Assembly (NCBI RefSeq): GCF_013410115.1
Contig: NZ_JACCCV010000001.1
Location: 620,001-684,000 of the forward strand
From: Tunturiibacter gelidiferens
GTDB taxonomy: Bacteria; Acidobacteriota; Terriglobia; Terriglobales; Acidobacteriaceae
Direction: 5' to 3'
DNA length: 64,000 bases
Made by a program: the position numbers and the translations under genes. Below, one piece after another: positions 43,879-53,155 of the stretch. The notes below the pieces were generated by a model that was not told where the DNA came from, did not search any database, and was given only the letters and a program-made list of their open reading frames with translations. Each line of letters starts with the position of its first letter. The stretch's first letter is position 1.

Positions 43879-46800
43879 ATGGCACACCTAAGCAAAACCA
43901 ACGCTCCTTCAGAGCCGATAGATAACGGCAGAACGCATCACATGGGCTTTAACCGGTTGACCGGTTTTCGGAAGACCAGACTCTCTCGGGCGCTCCAAAC
44001 CGTACTCGTATTACTGATCGCGGCAGGCATAGGTCCGCTGAGGGTCATGTTTGCCCAGACCGATCTCGGCTCACTCTCAGGAACGATTCGCGACAGTGCA
44101 GACGCTGTGGTTCCTAATTGTCAGATCGAGATCAAAAACGCCAGAACGTCTACGACGCGCAACGTCACGACGGATCAAAACGGCTATTTCAACGTCCCTT
44201 CCCTCACGGTGGGGCCTTACACAGTTTCGGCCACGGCAGCGGGGTTCAAACACCTGGTGACCACTGTGGATGTGACCACGAATGGCGCAACCGCCAACCT
44301 GCAACTCTCTGTGGGCAATGTGCAGCAGGAGGTGACGGTTACCTCCGAGTCCGGCTCAGTGAGTTTGCAGACGGACAATCACGAGTTAGTGACTACGGTC
44401 TCGCCGACGCAGTTGGTCAATCTGCCGAACAATAGCCGAAGCATCCTAAACATCGCAACGCTTGGGCCGTCATCGCAGGCAGGAACCGATGTTGGAGTTG
44501 ATGGTGGAGATGAAGGTTTCTACGGACAGACCGCAAACTCGGTCATCATCTCGGGACTCGGCAATGCACACACGGCATTTCTTCAGGACGGCGTCGACAA
44601 CACGAATCTGCTGACGCAGACCGTGAATATCCTGTCGTCGGTTGAAGCGAGTCAGGAGGTCACGACGATCCTGAACGGCGCTCCTGCGCGCTTCAGTCAG
44701 CCGTCGATCATCAACGTCATCACGAAGAGCGGCTCGAACCAGATTCATGGAACGGCGTACGACTTTCTTCAGAATGACGACTTCGATGCTAAGAACTGGT
44801 TCGCGACGACCAAGCCTGCAAAACGCTATAACCAGTTTGGAGGCAATATCGGCGCTCCACTTTGGAAGAACAAGCTGTTCGCTTTCTTTGACTACTCGGG
44901 TCTGCGGAGCCATACGGCTAACGTCAACCGCGACCGAGTTCCAACCGACGCAGAGCGCAACGGAGACTTCTCAGCAGACGGAGTCACCCTCTACGATCCT
45001 TCAACCTACGATCCCACAACCGGAACGAGCCAGCCCTTTGCGGGAAATAAGCTCCCCGCAATTAGTTCGTTTGCTCAGCAGTGGTTGAAGAACTATCCCG
45101 CACCCAACACGACACTGGATGCAAACAACGTCAACTACGTTGTGAATCTGCCGCAGATCAGTAACTACGACGAGTACCTTGGCCGTGTCGACTACAACAT
45201 CTCGCAACGAGATCTTTTGTTCGGCACGGTGGCAAGGCTGGAGAGCCAGTTTGGCAATGACAGCATCACGCCCGGGCTCTTCGGGATCTTCATTGCGCTG
45301 AAGGGCACGAATATCTCGGCTGCTGAAACGCACGTGTTCAACTCGAACGTTGTGAACGTCTTCAAGGTCGGCTATAACCGCAGTAATCTCTTCCGCACGC
45401 AGCAGGGCGAAGGTGCTGTCAACTATGCAAAACAGTATGGTCTGGCGAACGTTAATCCACAGCCGTCTCAATGGACGCCTCCCGCGATCAACCTCAACAC
45501 CGGCAACTACACCTCGCTGGGAGATCCCTACTCTCCTCAGGGTGCGATTCAGAACCGCTTCCAGTACACCGACGAAGTAAGCTGGAAGCTAGGCAACCAT
45601 ACCTTCGTCTTCGGCGGCGACTATGTCAGGACGCAGTTCGATGGCAACTGGGTGGTCGGCAACAATGGCATCTACAACTTCGACGGCAGTTCGACCTCGG
45701 CTTACGTTGGCGGTGTGCGGAGCGCGACCGATCAGGGTAACTCGCTGGCCGATCTCGAACTCGGATTTCCTCGAACCGCCAATGCTGCCAACGGCGTAAC
45801 AGTGGGTGCTTTTCGAGGCACGGACGTTTCAGGTTACGTGCAGGATGACTGGAAGGCTTTGCCACGGCTGACCTTCAACATCGGCCTGCGTTATGACTTC
45901 GACAATCCCCCGAACGACAAGAATGGACATGGAGGGCAGTTCGACGTGGCTTCCAACCGAGTCATTCCCGGGACGTGGAAGACAAACTACAACGACTGGG
46001 CGCCGCGGTTCGGGTTCTCCTATCAAGCAAATGATCGAACTGTAGTTCGCGGGGGATACGGAATCTATTACGCGCCAATTCTCTACAACAATCTTCAATT
46101 CCAGCTACTCTATTCGCCGAACTTCGTGAATCAGTCTTACTCGTTCAATGTCGCGGACCCGGTCGATATTCAAAATCTATTTGTTCCTAATCCATCTTTG
46201 GCTGGACAGCAGAATTACACACTGACGAAGACGTTGAAGGACACTTCGGTACAAGACTGGAACGTTAACATCCAGCGGTCGCTCAGCAACAACACTCTTC
46301 TTACGGTCGGCTATATCGGGAATGTGACTCGTCATCAGTCCGCGCGCGCCGATCTCAACCAGCCGTTCGGACTGACTCCTGGAAACACGAGCGGCATCCT
46401 CGACCTGAGACCGAATACGAACGTCGGAACGACAGATGGCCAACTCAACGCGATCTCGGCAAACTACCACGCATTGGCCGTCAAGGTAGAGCGAACGTAT
46501 ACCAACGGTCTGCAGTTTCTTGGGGCTTATACCTACTCCAAGGCGATGGACATCCTGGACGGCGATAACGCGGACATTCAGAATCTTTACAACCCGGGCC
46601 TCACCTATGGCCCTGCAGGCTTTGACCGCACGCAGAATTTCATTTTTAGCGCGGTGTATGAGTTGCCCTTCGGTCCTGGAAAGAAGTTTCTGAACTCCAA
46701 TAATCTGATCAACCGCGAGATCATTGGCGGTTGGCAGCTCTCTGGGGTTCAGCAGTTTGCCACCGGCCAGCCGATCCAGGTTACAGCCAACAACAATGCG

Positions 46801-47163
46801 GATACCAGTTCGGTGCATAGCGTCTACGCAAACAGGATCTGCACTGGTAATCCGCCTGCAGGCCATCCCCGTCTGCAGTTCTTTGATCCATCCTGCTATG
46901 TGCAGCCCGCGACCGGTCAGTATGGAACGGCCAGAAGCGGACCGCGTCAGCCTGGGATCGACACGACGAACCTGAGTCTTCAGAAGGCGTTTGCGATCAC
47001 CGAGCGTCAGCAACTTCAGTTCCGCGCGGAGGCGTTCAGCGTCTTCAATCACCCTAACTTTTCTACCGGTAGCACCAGCATCACGAACCCCGCTGCGGGC
47101 CTGCTCACCCAGGAGACTGTCGGTCAACGAGTGCTGCAACTCGCATTGCGCTACGCCTTCTAA
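43879..47163 (+). CDS. TonB-dependent receptor with carboxypeptidase-regulatory-like domain (Oar-type)
   Basis: The 1094-residue outer-membrane protein has an N-terminal signal (about 40-55), an Ig-like carboxypeptidase regulatory domain (TDLGSLSGTIRDSADAVVPN, about 60-140), a plug domain, and a beta-barrel ending in the outer-membrane C-terminal aromatic (LQLALRYAF). In acidobacteria such receptors serve carbohydrate uptake, often beside glycoside hydrolases; here GH127 and GH78 follow. No SusD-like lipoprotein is present. Two ATGs are candidates (43879 and 43942); the first has GGGAGG upstream, the second lies inside an ACCGGT-containing stretch. Confidence 0.9.
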   Translation: MAHLSKTNAPSEPIDNGRTHHMGFNRLTGFRKTRLSRALQTVLVLLIAAGIGPLRVMFAQTDLGSLSGTIRDSADAVVPNCQIEIKNARTSTTRNVTTDQNGYFNVPSLTVGPYTVSATAAGFKHLVTTVDVTTNGATANLQLSVGNVQQEVTVTSESGSVSLQTDNHELVTTVSPTQLVNLPNNSRSILNIATLGPSSQAGTDVGVDGGDEGFYGQTANSVIISGLGNAHTAFLQDGVDNTNLLTQTVNILSSVEASQEVTTILNGAPARFSQPSIINVITKSGSNQIHGTAYDFLQNDDFDAKNWFATTKPAKRYNQFGGNIGAPLWKNKLFAFFDYSGLRSHTANVNRDRVPTDAERNGDFSADGVTLYDPSTYDPTTGTSQPFAGNKLPAISSFAQQWLKNYPAPNTTLDANNVNYVVNLPQISNYDEYLGRVDYNISQRDLLFGTVARLESQFGNDSITPGLFGIFIALKGTNISAAETHVFNSNVVNVFKVGYNRSNLFRTQQGEGAVNYAKQYGLANVNPQPSQWTPPAINLNTGNYTSLGDPYSPQGAIQNRFQYTDEVSWKLGNHTFVFGGDYVRTQFDGNWVVGNNGIYNFDGSSTSAYVGGVRSATDQGNSLADLELGFPRTANAANGVTVGAFRGTDVSGYVQDDWKALPRLTFNIGLRYDFDNPPNDKNGHGGQFDVASNRVIPGTWKTNYNDWAPRFGFSYQANDRTVVRGGYGIYYAPILYNNLQFQLLYSPNFVNQSYSFNVADPVDIQNLFVPNPSLAGQQNYTLTKTLKDTSVQDWNVNIQRSLSNNTLLTVGYIGNVTRHQSARADLNQPFGLTPGNTSGILDLRPNTNVGTTDGQLNAISANYHALAVKVERTYTNGLQFLGAYTYSKAMDILDGDNADIQNLYNPGLTYGPAGFDRTQNFIFSAVYELPFGPGKKFLNSNNLINREIIGGWQLSGVQQFATGQPIQVTANNNADTSSVHSVYANRICTGNPPAGHPRLQFFDPSCYVQPATGQYGTARSGPRQPGIDTTNLSLQKAFAITERQQLQFRAEAFSVFNHPNFSTGSTSITNPAAGLLTQETVGQRVLQLALRYAF

Positions 47164-47189
47164 TTGCGTTGGCGTCTAACCCACAAAGC

Positions 47190-47212
47190 GGTCAGAGGCT
47201 TTCTTTCTGACC
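47190..47212 (+). terminator. Hairpin after the TonB receptor gene
   Basis: GGTCAGA (47190-47196) and TCTGACC (47206-47212) pair around a 9-nt loop, 26 bp after the receptor stop. The following sequence is CCTTCGCC, without a T-run, so it may be a weak terminator or processing site. Confidence 0.35.
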
Positions 47213-47293
47213 CCTTCGCCTTAGGATTGCTCGCGAAGATTCATTCCTTTTATGCAACCACGGTAACTCGAAACAAAGCACGGGAGATGGGTC

Positions 47294-49759
47294 ATGGCTG
47301 TAACACGACGTAAGTTTCTATTGAATTCGACCTATGCTGGAGCGGGATTCGCTGTCATCGGAGCGATGAAACCGGTCGCCCTGCTGGCGCAGACGAGCGA
47401 TAAGGAGATGGCGACTTATCTAACCGGAATCAGGATGGCCGCGACCCCAGCGACGAACTACCGCGCTTATCGTTCGAAGGTGGTTGCGACGCCCGATGTG
47501 ACGACGTGGGTCCAGGTAGATCTGAAGAAGGCTGTTCCAATCTCCGCGATTCAGTTATTCCCTGCCTCGGAGCGGATGTATCCGGGCCGCGACCAGTACT
47601 ACGGAGGCGAGGGATTCCCACTGCGATTCCGGCTGGAAGCCTCCGACGATGCAAACTTCGGAAAGGTTGAGACCATTGCGGACTTCACTCAATCCGACTT
47701 TCCGGATCTGAAAGACAACATTACGCAGTACGCGGCGCACGATGTTCATGCTCGCTATGTGCGGCTGACGGCGACGCGGCTTCGCGCTGTCAAGGCAGTT
47801 GCTTCAGACAGCACGCCGCTGGGCAAGGAGCCCCAGGATAGCCCCGATTACACGCTGATGGTTGCGAAGATGGCTGTTATCTCCGGCGGACACGATGTTG
47901 CCGTGGGTTGCAAGGTGACGGCGGATGAGAAGTATGGAAACAGCGAGCTGGTGGCGCAACTCACGCGGCCACCCCGGCAGGACGGAGAGGGAATTCGCGT
48001 CGATAATCCACACGCGGTGACAGACCCTGCCACCTGGAAGCCGGCGAAGTACAAAGCCGAAGCGCCGAAGACGGGAGTGACTTTGGAGGGTGGCGTCTTT
48101 CAGGAGGCGATGCAAAACAACATTCAGTATCTGCTGAACTCGTACACGACGGACGATCTTCTGCGTCAGTTTTACGAGCGAACAGGCAAGATCAAAAACT
48201 TCAAGCCGACCGGTTCGCAGGTCTTCTGGGAGGAAGATCTTGCAGGTTCGAACGCGGGACGTTTCCTGATGGGTGCCGGCAACACGCTGCGCTGGATTGA
48301 CGATCCCGAACTGCACCGCCGCCTCAATGTCGTGGTCGATGGCATTGAAGAGTGTCGTCAGCCGAACGGATACATCATGGCGTATCCGGAAGACACGATC
48401 TTCTACTCGGAGCGCGCGGCCTACACTCGCGCGTGGCTTACGCACGGACTGCTGGAAGCTGCGTATGGCGGCAACCCCAAGGCTCTGCCGATGCTGCGCG
48501 GCTACTACGACTGGTTCAATCAGCAGACCTTCCTGCCGGACATGTTGCGCGGTGCGATTCAAGGCGGCCAGGGGATGGTCGCGAACACGCGCATGTGTAC
48601 GAGTCCACTTGGAAAGCCGGCCGACGCGCAGGTCATTCAGCGCTACTACCAGGAAGACGGTTGGATGGAGGGTTTGGCAAAGCAGGAGAAGGAGCAGGTG
48701 TGGCAGTACCCCTACGATCGTCCGCATTGCTATCTGCTGACTAATCTCGAAGCGTATCTGGATATGTATCTCGCCACTGGCGACGTGCGCTATCGTGACG
48801 GGGTTCTCGGAGCATGGGAGCTCTATCGTGCGCACTGGCAGCAGGCCGGCGGAAGCATCTCCATCATCGAGTTCGAAAAGGATCCGCCGAACAGCAACTA
48901 TCTCCGCCAGAAACTGGGAGAGCTCTGCGGCAGCAGCTTCTGGGTCTTTCTAAGTCAGCGCTTCCAACTCCTGAATCCCGATGAGGAGCGCTACGCAACG
49001 GAGATCGAGAAATCGATCTACAACGTCGGCATGGCGAACCAGGATGGCGGCGTCGGCCTGCGTTATCACACCGTCATGGAGGGCAAGAAAGAAAAATCCA
49101 CGCACGAGAATACGTGTTGCGAAGGTCAGGGGACCAGGCTGCTTGGAACTCTTCCGGAGCACATCTACTCCATCGCGCCCGATGGAATCTATGTGAACCT
49201 CTACGAGCCTTCAACGATTCGTTGGCAGCAGGCAGGTCAGCCGATGGAGTTGAAGATGAAGACTCGCTTCCCCTACGACACGCATGTGAGTGGCGCGGTG
49301 AAGGTATCGACCCCCACCGAGGCTAATCTCAGGATCCGCATTCCGTCCTGGGCGGCAAAGGAGATGGCGGTTTCGGTCAACGGTAAAGGAGTTGCTTCGG
49401 GCAAACCGGGCAGTTATCTTGCGATCAATCGTAAGTGGAGCGACGGAGATGTCATCGAGTTTGTGCTTCCCGCAGAGATTCGCGTGCGCCGTTACAACGG
49501 CGATGATCAGATTGCGGGCAAGAAAAGATACTCGGTCGAGTACGGTCCTATTCTGCTGGCCGCTGTCGGATCTCCGACCGCCAGTCTCTCTGTGGACAAG
49601 GGACACGAAGCCGAGCATCTAGCGAATCATCTGGAGCCGGTTGATGGGTCGCCGCTTCACTTCACTGTCCGAGGCAACGACGGTCAGAAGTTTGTGCCGT
49701 ACTGGAAGATCTCGGAAGAGGAGTTCACCTGCTACCCGCAGGTCACTGCGATGACTTGA
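47294..49759 (+). CDS. GH127-type beta-L-arabinofuranosidase, Tat-exported
   Basis: The 821-residue protein starts MAVTRRKFLLNS, a twin-arginine signal. It has an F5/8-type C-like beta domain (about 40-180, PATNYRAYRS to YVRLTATRL) and then an alpha/alpha toroid with the GH127/DUF1680 cysteine motif ENTCCEGQG. In this family the cysteine cluster and a Glu hold a zinc that supports a Cys nucleophile. Related families GH146/GH137 are possible, so the exact linkage is uncertain. It fits beta-L-arabinofuranose removal from plant arabinan or arabinogalactan. ATG with GGGAG upstream. Its products would enter the cell through the upstream receptor. Confidence 0.85.
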   Translation: MAVTRRKFLLNSTYAGAGFAVIGAMKPVALLAQTSDKEMATYLTGIRMAATPATNYRAYRSKVVATPDVTTWVQVDLKKAVPISAIQLFPASERMYPGRDQYYGGEGFPLRFRLEASDDANFGKVETIADFTQSDFPDLKDNITQYAAHDVHARYVRLTATRLRAVKAVASDSTPLGKEPQDSPDYTLMVAKMAVISGGHDVAVGCKVTADEKYGNSELVAQLTRPPRQDGEGIRVDNPHAVTDPATWKPAKYKAEAPKTGVTLEGGVFQEAMQNNIQYLLNSYTTDDLLRQFYERTGKIKNFKPTGSQVFWEEDLAGSNAGRFLMGAGNTLRWIDDPELHRRLNVVVDGIEECRQPNGYIMAYPEDTIFYSERAAYTRAWLTHGLLEAAYGGNPKALPMLRGYYDWFNQQTFLPDMLRGAIQGGQGMVANTRMCTSPLGKPADAQVIQRYYQEDGWMEGLAKQEKEQVWQYPYDRPHCYLLTNLEAYLDMYLATGDVRYRDGVLGAWELYRAHWQQAGGSISIIEFEKDPPNSNYLRQKLGELCGSSFWVFLSQRFQLLNPDEERYATEIEKSIYNVGMANQDGGVGLRYHTVMEGKKEKSTHENTCCEGQGTRLLGTLPEHIYSIAPDGIYVNLYEPSTIRWQQAGQPMELKMKTRFPYDTHVSGAVKVSTPTEANLRIRIPSWAAKEMAVSVNGKGVASGKPGSYLAINRKWSDGDVIEFVLPAEIRVRRYNGDDQIAGKKRYSVEYGPILLAAVGSPTASLSVDKGHEAEHLANHLEPVDGSPLHFTVRGNDGQKFVPYWKISEEEFTCYPQVTAMT

Positions 49760-49765
49760 TGAGTC

Positions 49766-49798
49766 TGGACAGACTGCTGGAGGTTGGCAGTCTGTCCA
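49766..49798 (+). terminator. Strong 12-bp hairpin after the GH127 gene
   Basis: A perfect 12-bp stem (TGGACAGACTGC at 49766-49777 and GCAGTCTGTCCA at 49787-49798) encloses a 9-nt loop, beginning 7 bp after the stop. No T-run follows, so it may protect or attenuate the mRNA before the GH78 gene rather than end transcription. Confidence 0.55.
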
Positions 49799-49874
49799 AC
49801 GTACGGTAGGCAAATGATGCGAAGTTGTTATTTAATCTCGCTTGCAACTCAAAGTGTTCCGGACAGTCAAACTC

Positions 49875-52800
49875 ATGAAAATTTCGCGCCACGCAACCCC
49901 TCTGTTCGCCTCGCCGGCGCAACGTGCTTCCTTCGTAGCGGCTTTATCTCTTTGTGCTGCGACAGCCTCTGCCGCGCCAGTCCATCTTCGCGTTGATCAG
50001 CGGATCAATCCGCTCGGTATCGATTCAGCGCGTCCAACGCTGTCGTGGCAGAGTGATGCGACCACACGCAACTGGAGCCAGTCAGCTTACCGGATTCTTG
50101 TTGCCAGCTCAGCCACCACACTGCGCCAAGGGCGCGCCGATGTCTGGGACAGCGGAAAGCAGATGTCCTCAGAGTCTGTGAATGTGGCCTATGCCGGACC
50201 AGCGTTGACGTCTCACCAGCGCTGCTATTGGACGGTTCAAACCTGGGATTCTCAGGGAAAAGAGGAACGGTCTTCCGAGGTCGCATGGTGGGAGATGGGT
50301 CTGCTTCAACCCTCAGACTGGAAGGCCCAGTGGATTCGGCGCGACAATCATGACGAGGCAGAGGTGTTGAAGGCGATCTCGTGGATCTGGCTTCAAGAAG
50401 GTGATTCCGAGCGTGTCCCGCAGGGCATGGAGGCGGAGTTTCAGTACAACCTGCATCTCGACAAACTTCCGAGCGCAGCTGTTCTTCACATTTTGGCGGG
50501 TGGAATTTTTACCGCGCAGGTCAACGGCATCGTCACAGGGCATAAGGATCAATGGGGCGCCTTCGATCGTGAAGATATTCGCGATCAACTCCACGTTGGA
50601 GACAACCAGATCGTTGTGCACATAAAGAGCCCAAAATCGAGTGAATCCAATAGAACCTTTCGCGTTGCTTTAGCTGCTGCCCTAAAGCTCACCGACGATG
50701 AAGGCGAAACAAAGTGGATTGAAAGCGACGACACTTGGCAGGCTCGGTCGATCAAGCCAGTTGAAGCAAAGGAGTGGTCTGCTGCGAAAAAGCTCGGCGC
50801 GTTTTCCGATCTCAACTTCGGCGTCGGCACAGATCGCGAATCGCGCGGACAGAATCCTACGGTGATCGACTCGAGCACCGCACTATTCCGGAAGCAGTTC
50901 ACGCCGTCTCGCAAGGTAGTATCTGCCCGGCTCTATGTAACGGCTCTTGGTAGCTACCAAAGTTATGTGAATGGTAAAGAAGTGAGCAAGTTCAGGCTCA
51001 CACCAGGATTTACTGACTATCGCAAGCGCGTCTTGTATCAGACCTACGACGTCACCTCTTTGCTCGTCCCTGGACACAATACGATCGCGGCGATCCTTGG
51101 GGCAGGATGGCATGGCAGTCCGCTCCTGTGGTCGGGCTCGCGCTTGTTTCCTGGTCCGGATCGTCTGCGCGCCCAGCTCGAGTTGACCTTTGCCGACGGC
51201 ACTCATCAGGTCATTGCGACGGACTCCAGCTGGGAGACGGCCGCTTCTCCGATTGTCTCTTCAGAGATCTACGGCGGAGAGGCCTACGACGCGCGGCTTG
51301 AAGTTCCGGGATGGAACACGTCGGCATCTCCCAACTCCGCTCACTGGATGCCAGTGGTCGTCGATGATGCGAACACTGGTCTTCTCGTCACTGCCCAGCC
51401 TGATACACCAGTGCAGCCTGCGCAGACGGTCTCGCCCGTCGCCGTTACGACGGTTGGTTCTGGCAAGGAGCAGGATGCGGTCTTCGACATGGGCCAGAAC
51501 ATGGTCGGCGTGGCCCGCCTGCATGTGCACGGGGCGCGGGGAAGCACCGTGAAGCTCCGCTTTGCGGAACGGCTCAATCCGGACGGTACGGTGTACACAG
51601 AAAATCTGCGTGACGCCGATGCAACGGACTACTACACCCTCAGCGGACATGGAGACGAGGACTGGACTCCCGCCTTCACCTTTCATGGTTTTCGTTATGT
51701 GCAGGTGTCCGGCTACGGCGGCAAGCCCCCTCTGTCTGCACTGCAAGGTCAGGTGCTCAACAGCCTTCCCGCTTCCCCAGCAATTCGCTTTGACAGCTCC
51801 AGCCCGCTGCTGAACAAGATGAGCGAGCTTGGGCTGTGGGGACAGCGCGGCAACTTTGTTTCCATCCCCACCGACTGCCCGCAGCGCGACGAACGCATGG
51901 GATGGATGGGCGATGCTGGCGCCTTCTGGCGTACCGGCTCGTACAACTTCGACATCGACGCCTTCTCCCATAAGTTCATGCTCGATGTTACCGATGCGCA
52001 AAGCCCCGACGGGGCCTTCGCCAACATCTCGCCAAATCTTTTGCAAGGGAGGGACGGCCACCCCGGTGCTCCCGGCTGGGGTGACGCGGGCGTGCTCGTT
52101 CCATACGCAACATGGCTGCAATATGGAGACGCTTCAGTGATCGAGCAAAGCTGGCCGGACATGGAGCGGTGGATGGACTTCATCCTGCGCACGAATCCCA
52201 ACTATGTTCGTGAAAAGGAGCTGGGAGCGAACTTTGCTGACTGGCTCGCGCCCGATCCGCATACTCCCTCTGACCTCGTCGCGACGGCCTATTGGGTCAT
52301 CATCGCACGCCAGATGCAGACGATGGCTACCGCACTCGGCCGGACCGCAGACGCAGACAAGTACGCGACACTGATCTCTCACATCCAGGATGCGTATCAG
52401 CAGAAATATGTTCAAGCCGACGGATCGGTCGCGGGCGACACCCAGACATCGTATGTTTTGACGATGTATGCCGGACTCGCTCCGAAAGCGATGGAGAAGT
52501 CGATGACCGATCGCCTGGTGCGCGACATTCAGGCCCATCAGACCCATCTGACGACCGGATTCCTTGGCACGCCCTTTCTGCTCTCCGTGCTTGAAGCGCA
52601 AGGCCGCTCGGATGTTGCGTACAACCTGCTCCTGACCACCACTTATCCATCGTGGGGATACATGGTCGATAAGGGTGCAACGACGTGGTGGGAGCGCTGG
52701 AACGGAGACACAGGCGACCCTGCGATGAACTCCTATAACCACTATGCGTTCGGCTCAGTCATGGCATGGGTCTTTCGGCGCGTGGGTGGTGTCGATGCAG

Positions 52801-53108
52801 ACCCTGCGATGCCAGGGTTCCATCATGTTCTGATCAGCCCGCATGTAGAGCCGGGTTTGTCGCATATGCACACCGAGTATGACTCCGTGTATGGAACGAT
52901 CGTGACGGACTGGACGAAGAAGCCAGATGGCCAGCTTCAGTTGAGCGTCAAGATACCCGCAAATACGACGGCCACCGTCTTTCTCCCCGCCACACCGACG
53001 AGCATCGCAAAGCAGGACGGCGACCGCATCACGACACCTTACAAAGAAGGGTCGATGGTCCGTGAGATCGGCTCAGGGAGTTACACCTTTTCGGTTGATG
53101 GCAACTGA
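49875..53108 (+). CDS. GH78 alpha-L-rhamnosidase, secreted
   Basis: The 1077-residue protein has a signal peptide (about 1-34, ending ASAAP), N-terminal beta-jelly-roll domains (about 40-460) and the GH78 alpha/alpha barrel. General acid residues lie in DCPQRDERMGW (about residue 673-683), and a catalytic region in GATTWWERWNGD (about 935-946). GH78 enzymes release L-rhamnose from rhamnogalacturonan, flavonoid glycosides or cell-wall polymers. It completes a receptor-arabinofuranosidase-rhamnosidase set. The frame opens at 49842 (TTG), but ATG 49875 starts the signal peptide. Confidence 0.92.
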   Translation: MKISRHATPLFASPAQRASFVAALSLCAATASAAPVHLRVDQRINPLGIDSARPTLSWQSDATTRNWSQSAYRILVASSATTLRQGRADVWDSGKQMSSESVNVAYAGPALTSHQRCYWTVQTWDSQGKEERSSEVAWWEMGLLQPSDWKAQWIRRDNHDEAEVLKAISWIWLQEGDSERVPQGMEAEFQYNLHLDKLPSAAVLHILAGGIFTAQVNGIVTGHKDQWGAFDREDIRDQLHVGDNQIVVHIKSPKSSESNRTFRVALAAALKLTDDEGETKWIESDDTWQARSIKPVEAKEWSAAKKLGAFSDLNFGVGTDRESRGQNPTVIDSSTALFRKQFTPSRKVVSARLYVTALGSYQSYVNGKEVSKFRLTPGFTDYRKRVLYQTYDVTSLLVPGHNTIAAILGAGWHGSPLLWSGSRLFPGPDRLRAQLELTFADGTHQVIATDSSWETAASPIVSSEIYGGEAYDARLEVPGWNTSASPNSAHWMPVVVDDANTGLLVTAQPDTPVQPAQTVSPVAVTTVGSGKEQDAVFDMGQNMVGVARLHVHGARGSTVKLRFAERLNPDGTVYTENLRDADATDYYTLSGHGDEDWTPAFTFHGFRYVQVSGYGGKPPLSALQGQVLNSLPASPAIRFDSSSPLLNKMSELGLWGQRGNFVSIPTDCPQRDERMGWMGDAGAFWRTGSYNFDIDAFSHKFMLDVTDAQSPDGAFANISPNLLQGRDGHPGAPGWGDAGVLVPYATWLQYGDASVIEQSWPDMERWMDFILRTNPNYVREKELGANFADWLAPDPHTPSDLVATAYWVIIARQMQTMATALGRTADADKYATLISHIQDAYQQKYVQADGSVAGDTQTSYVLTMYAGLAPKAMEKSMTDRLVRDIQAHQTHLTTGFLGTPFLLSVLEAQGRSDVAYNLLLTTTYPSWGYMVDKGATTWWERWNGDTGDPAMNSYNHYAFGSVMAWVFRRVGGVDADPAMPGFHHVLISPHVEPGLSHMHTEYDSVYGTIVTDWTKKPDGQLQLSVKIPANTTATVFLPATPTSIAKQDGDRITTPYKEGSMVREIGSGSYTFSVDGN

Positions 53109-53155
53109 GACGCTGTTGAAATAAGAGACGCGCGGTTGTCGTTGGCAACCGCTCC

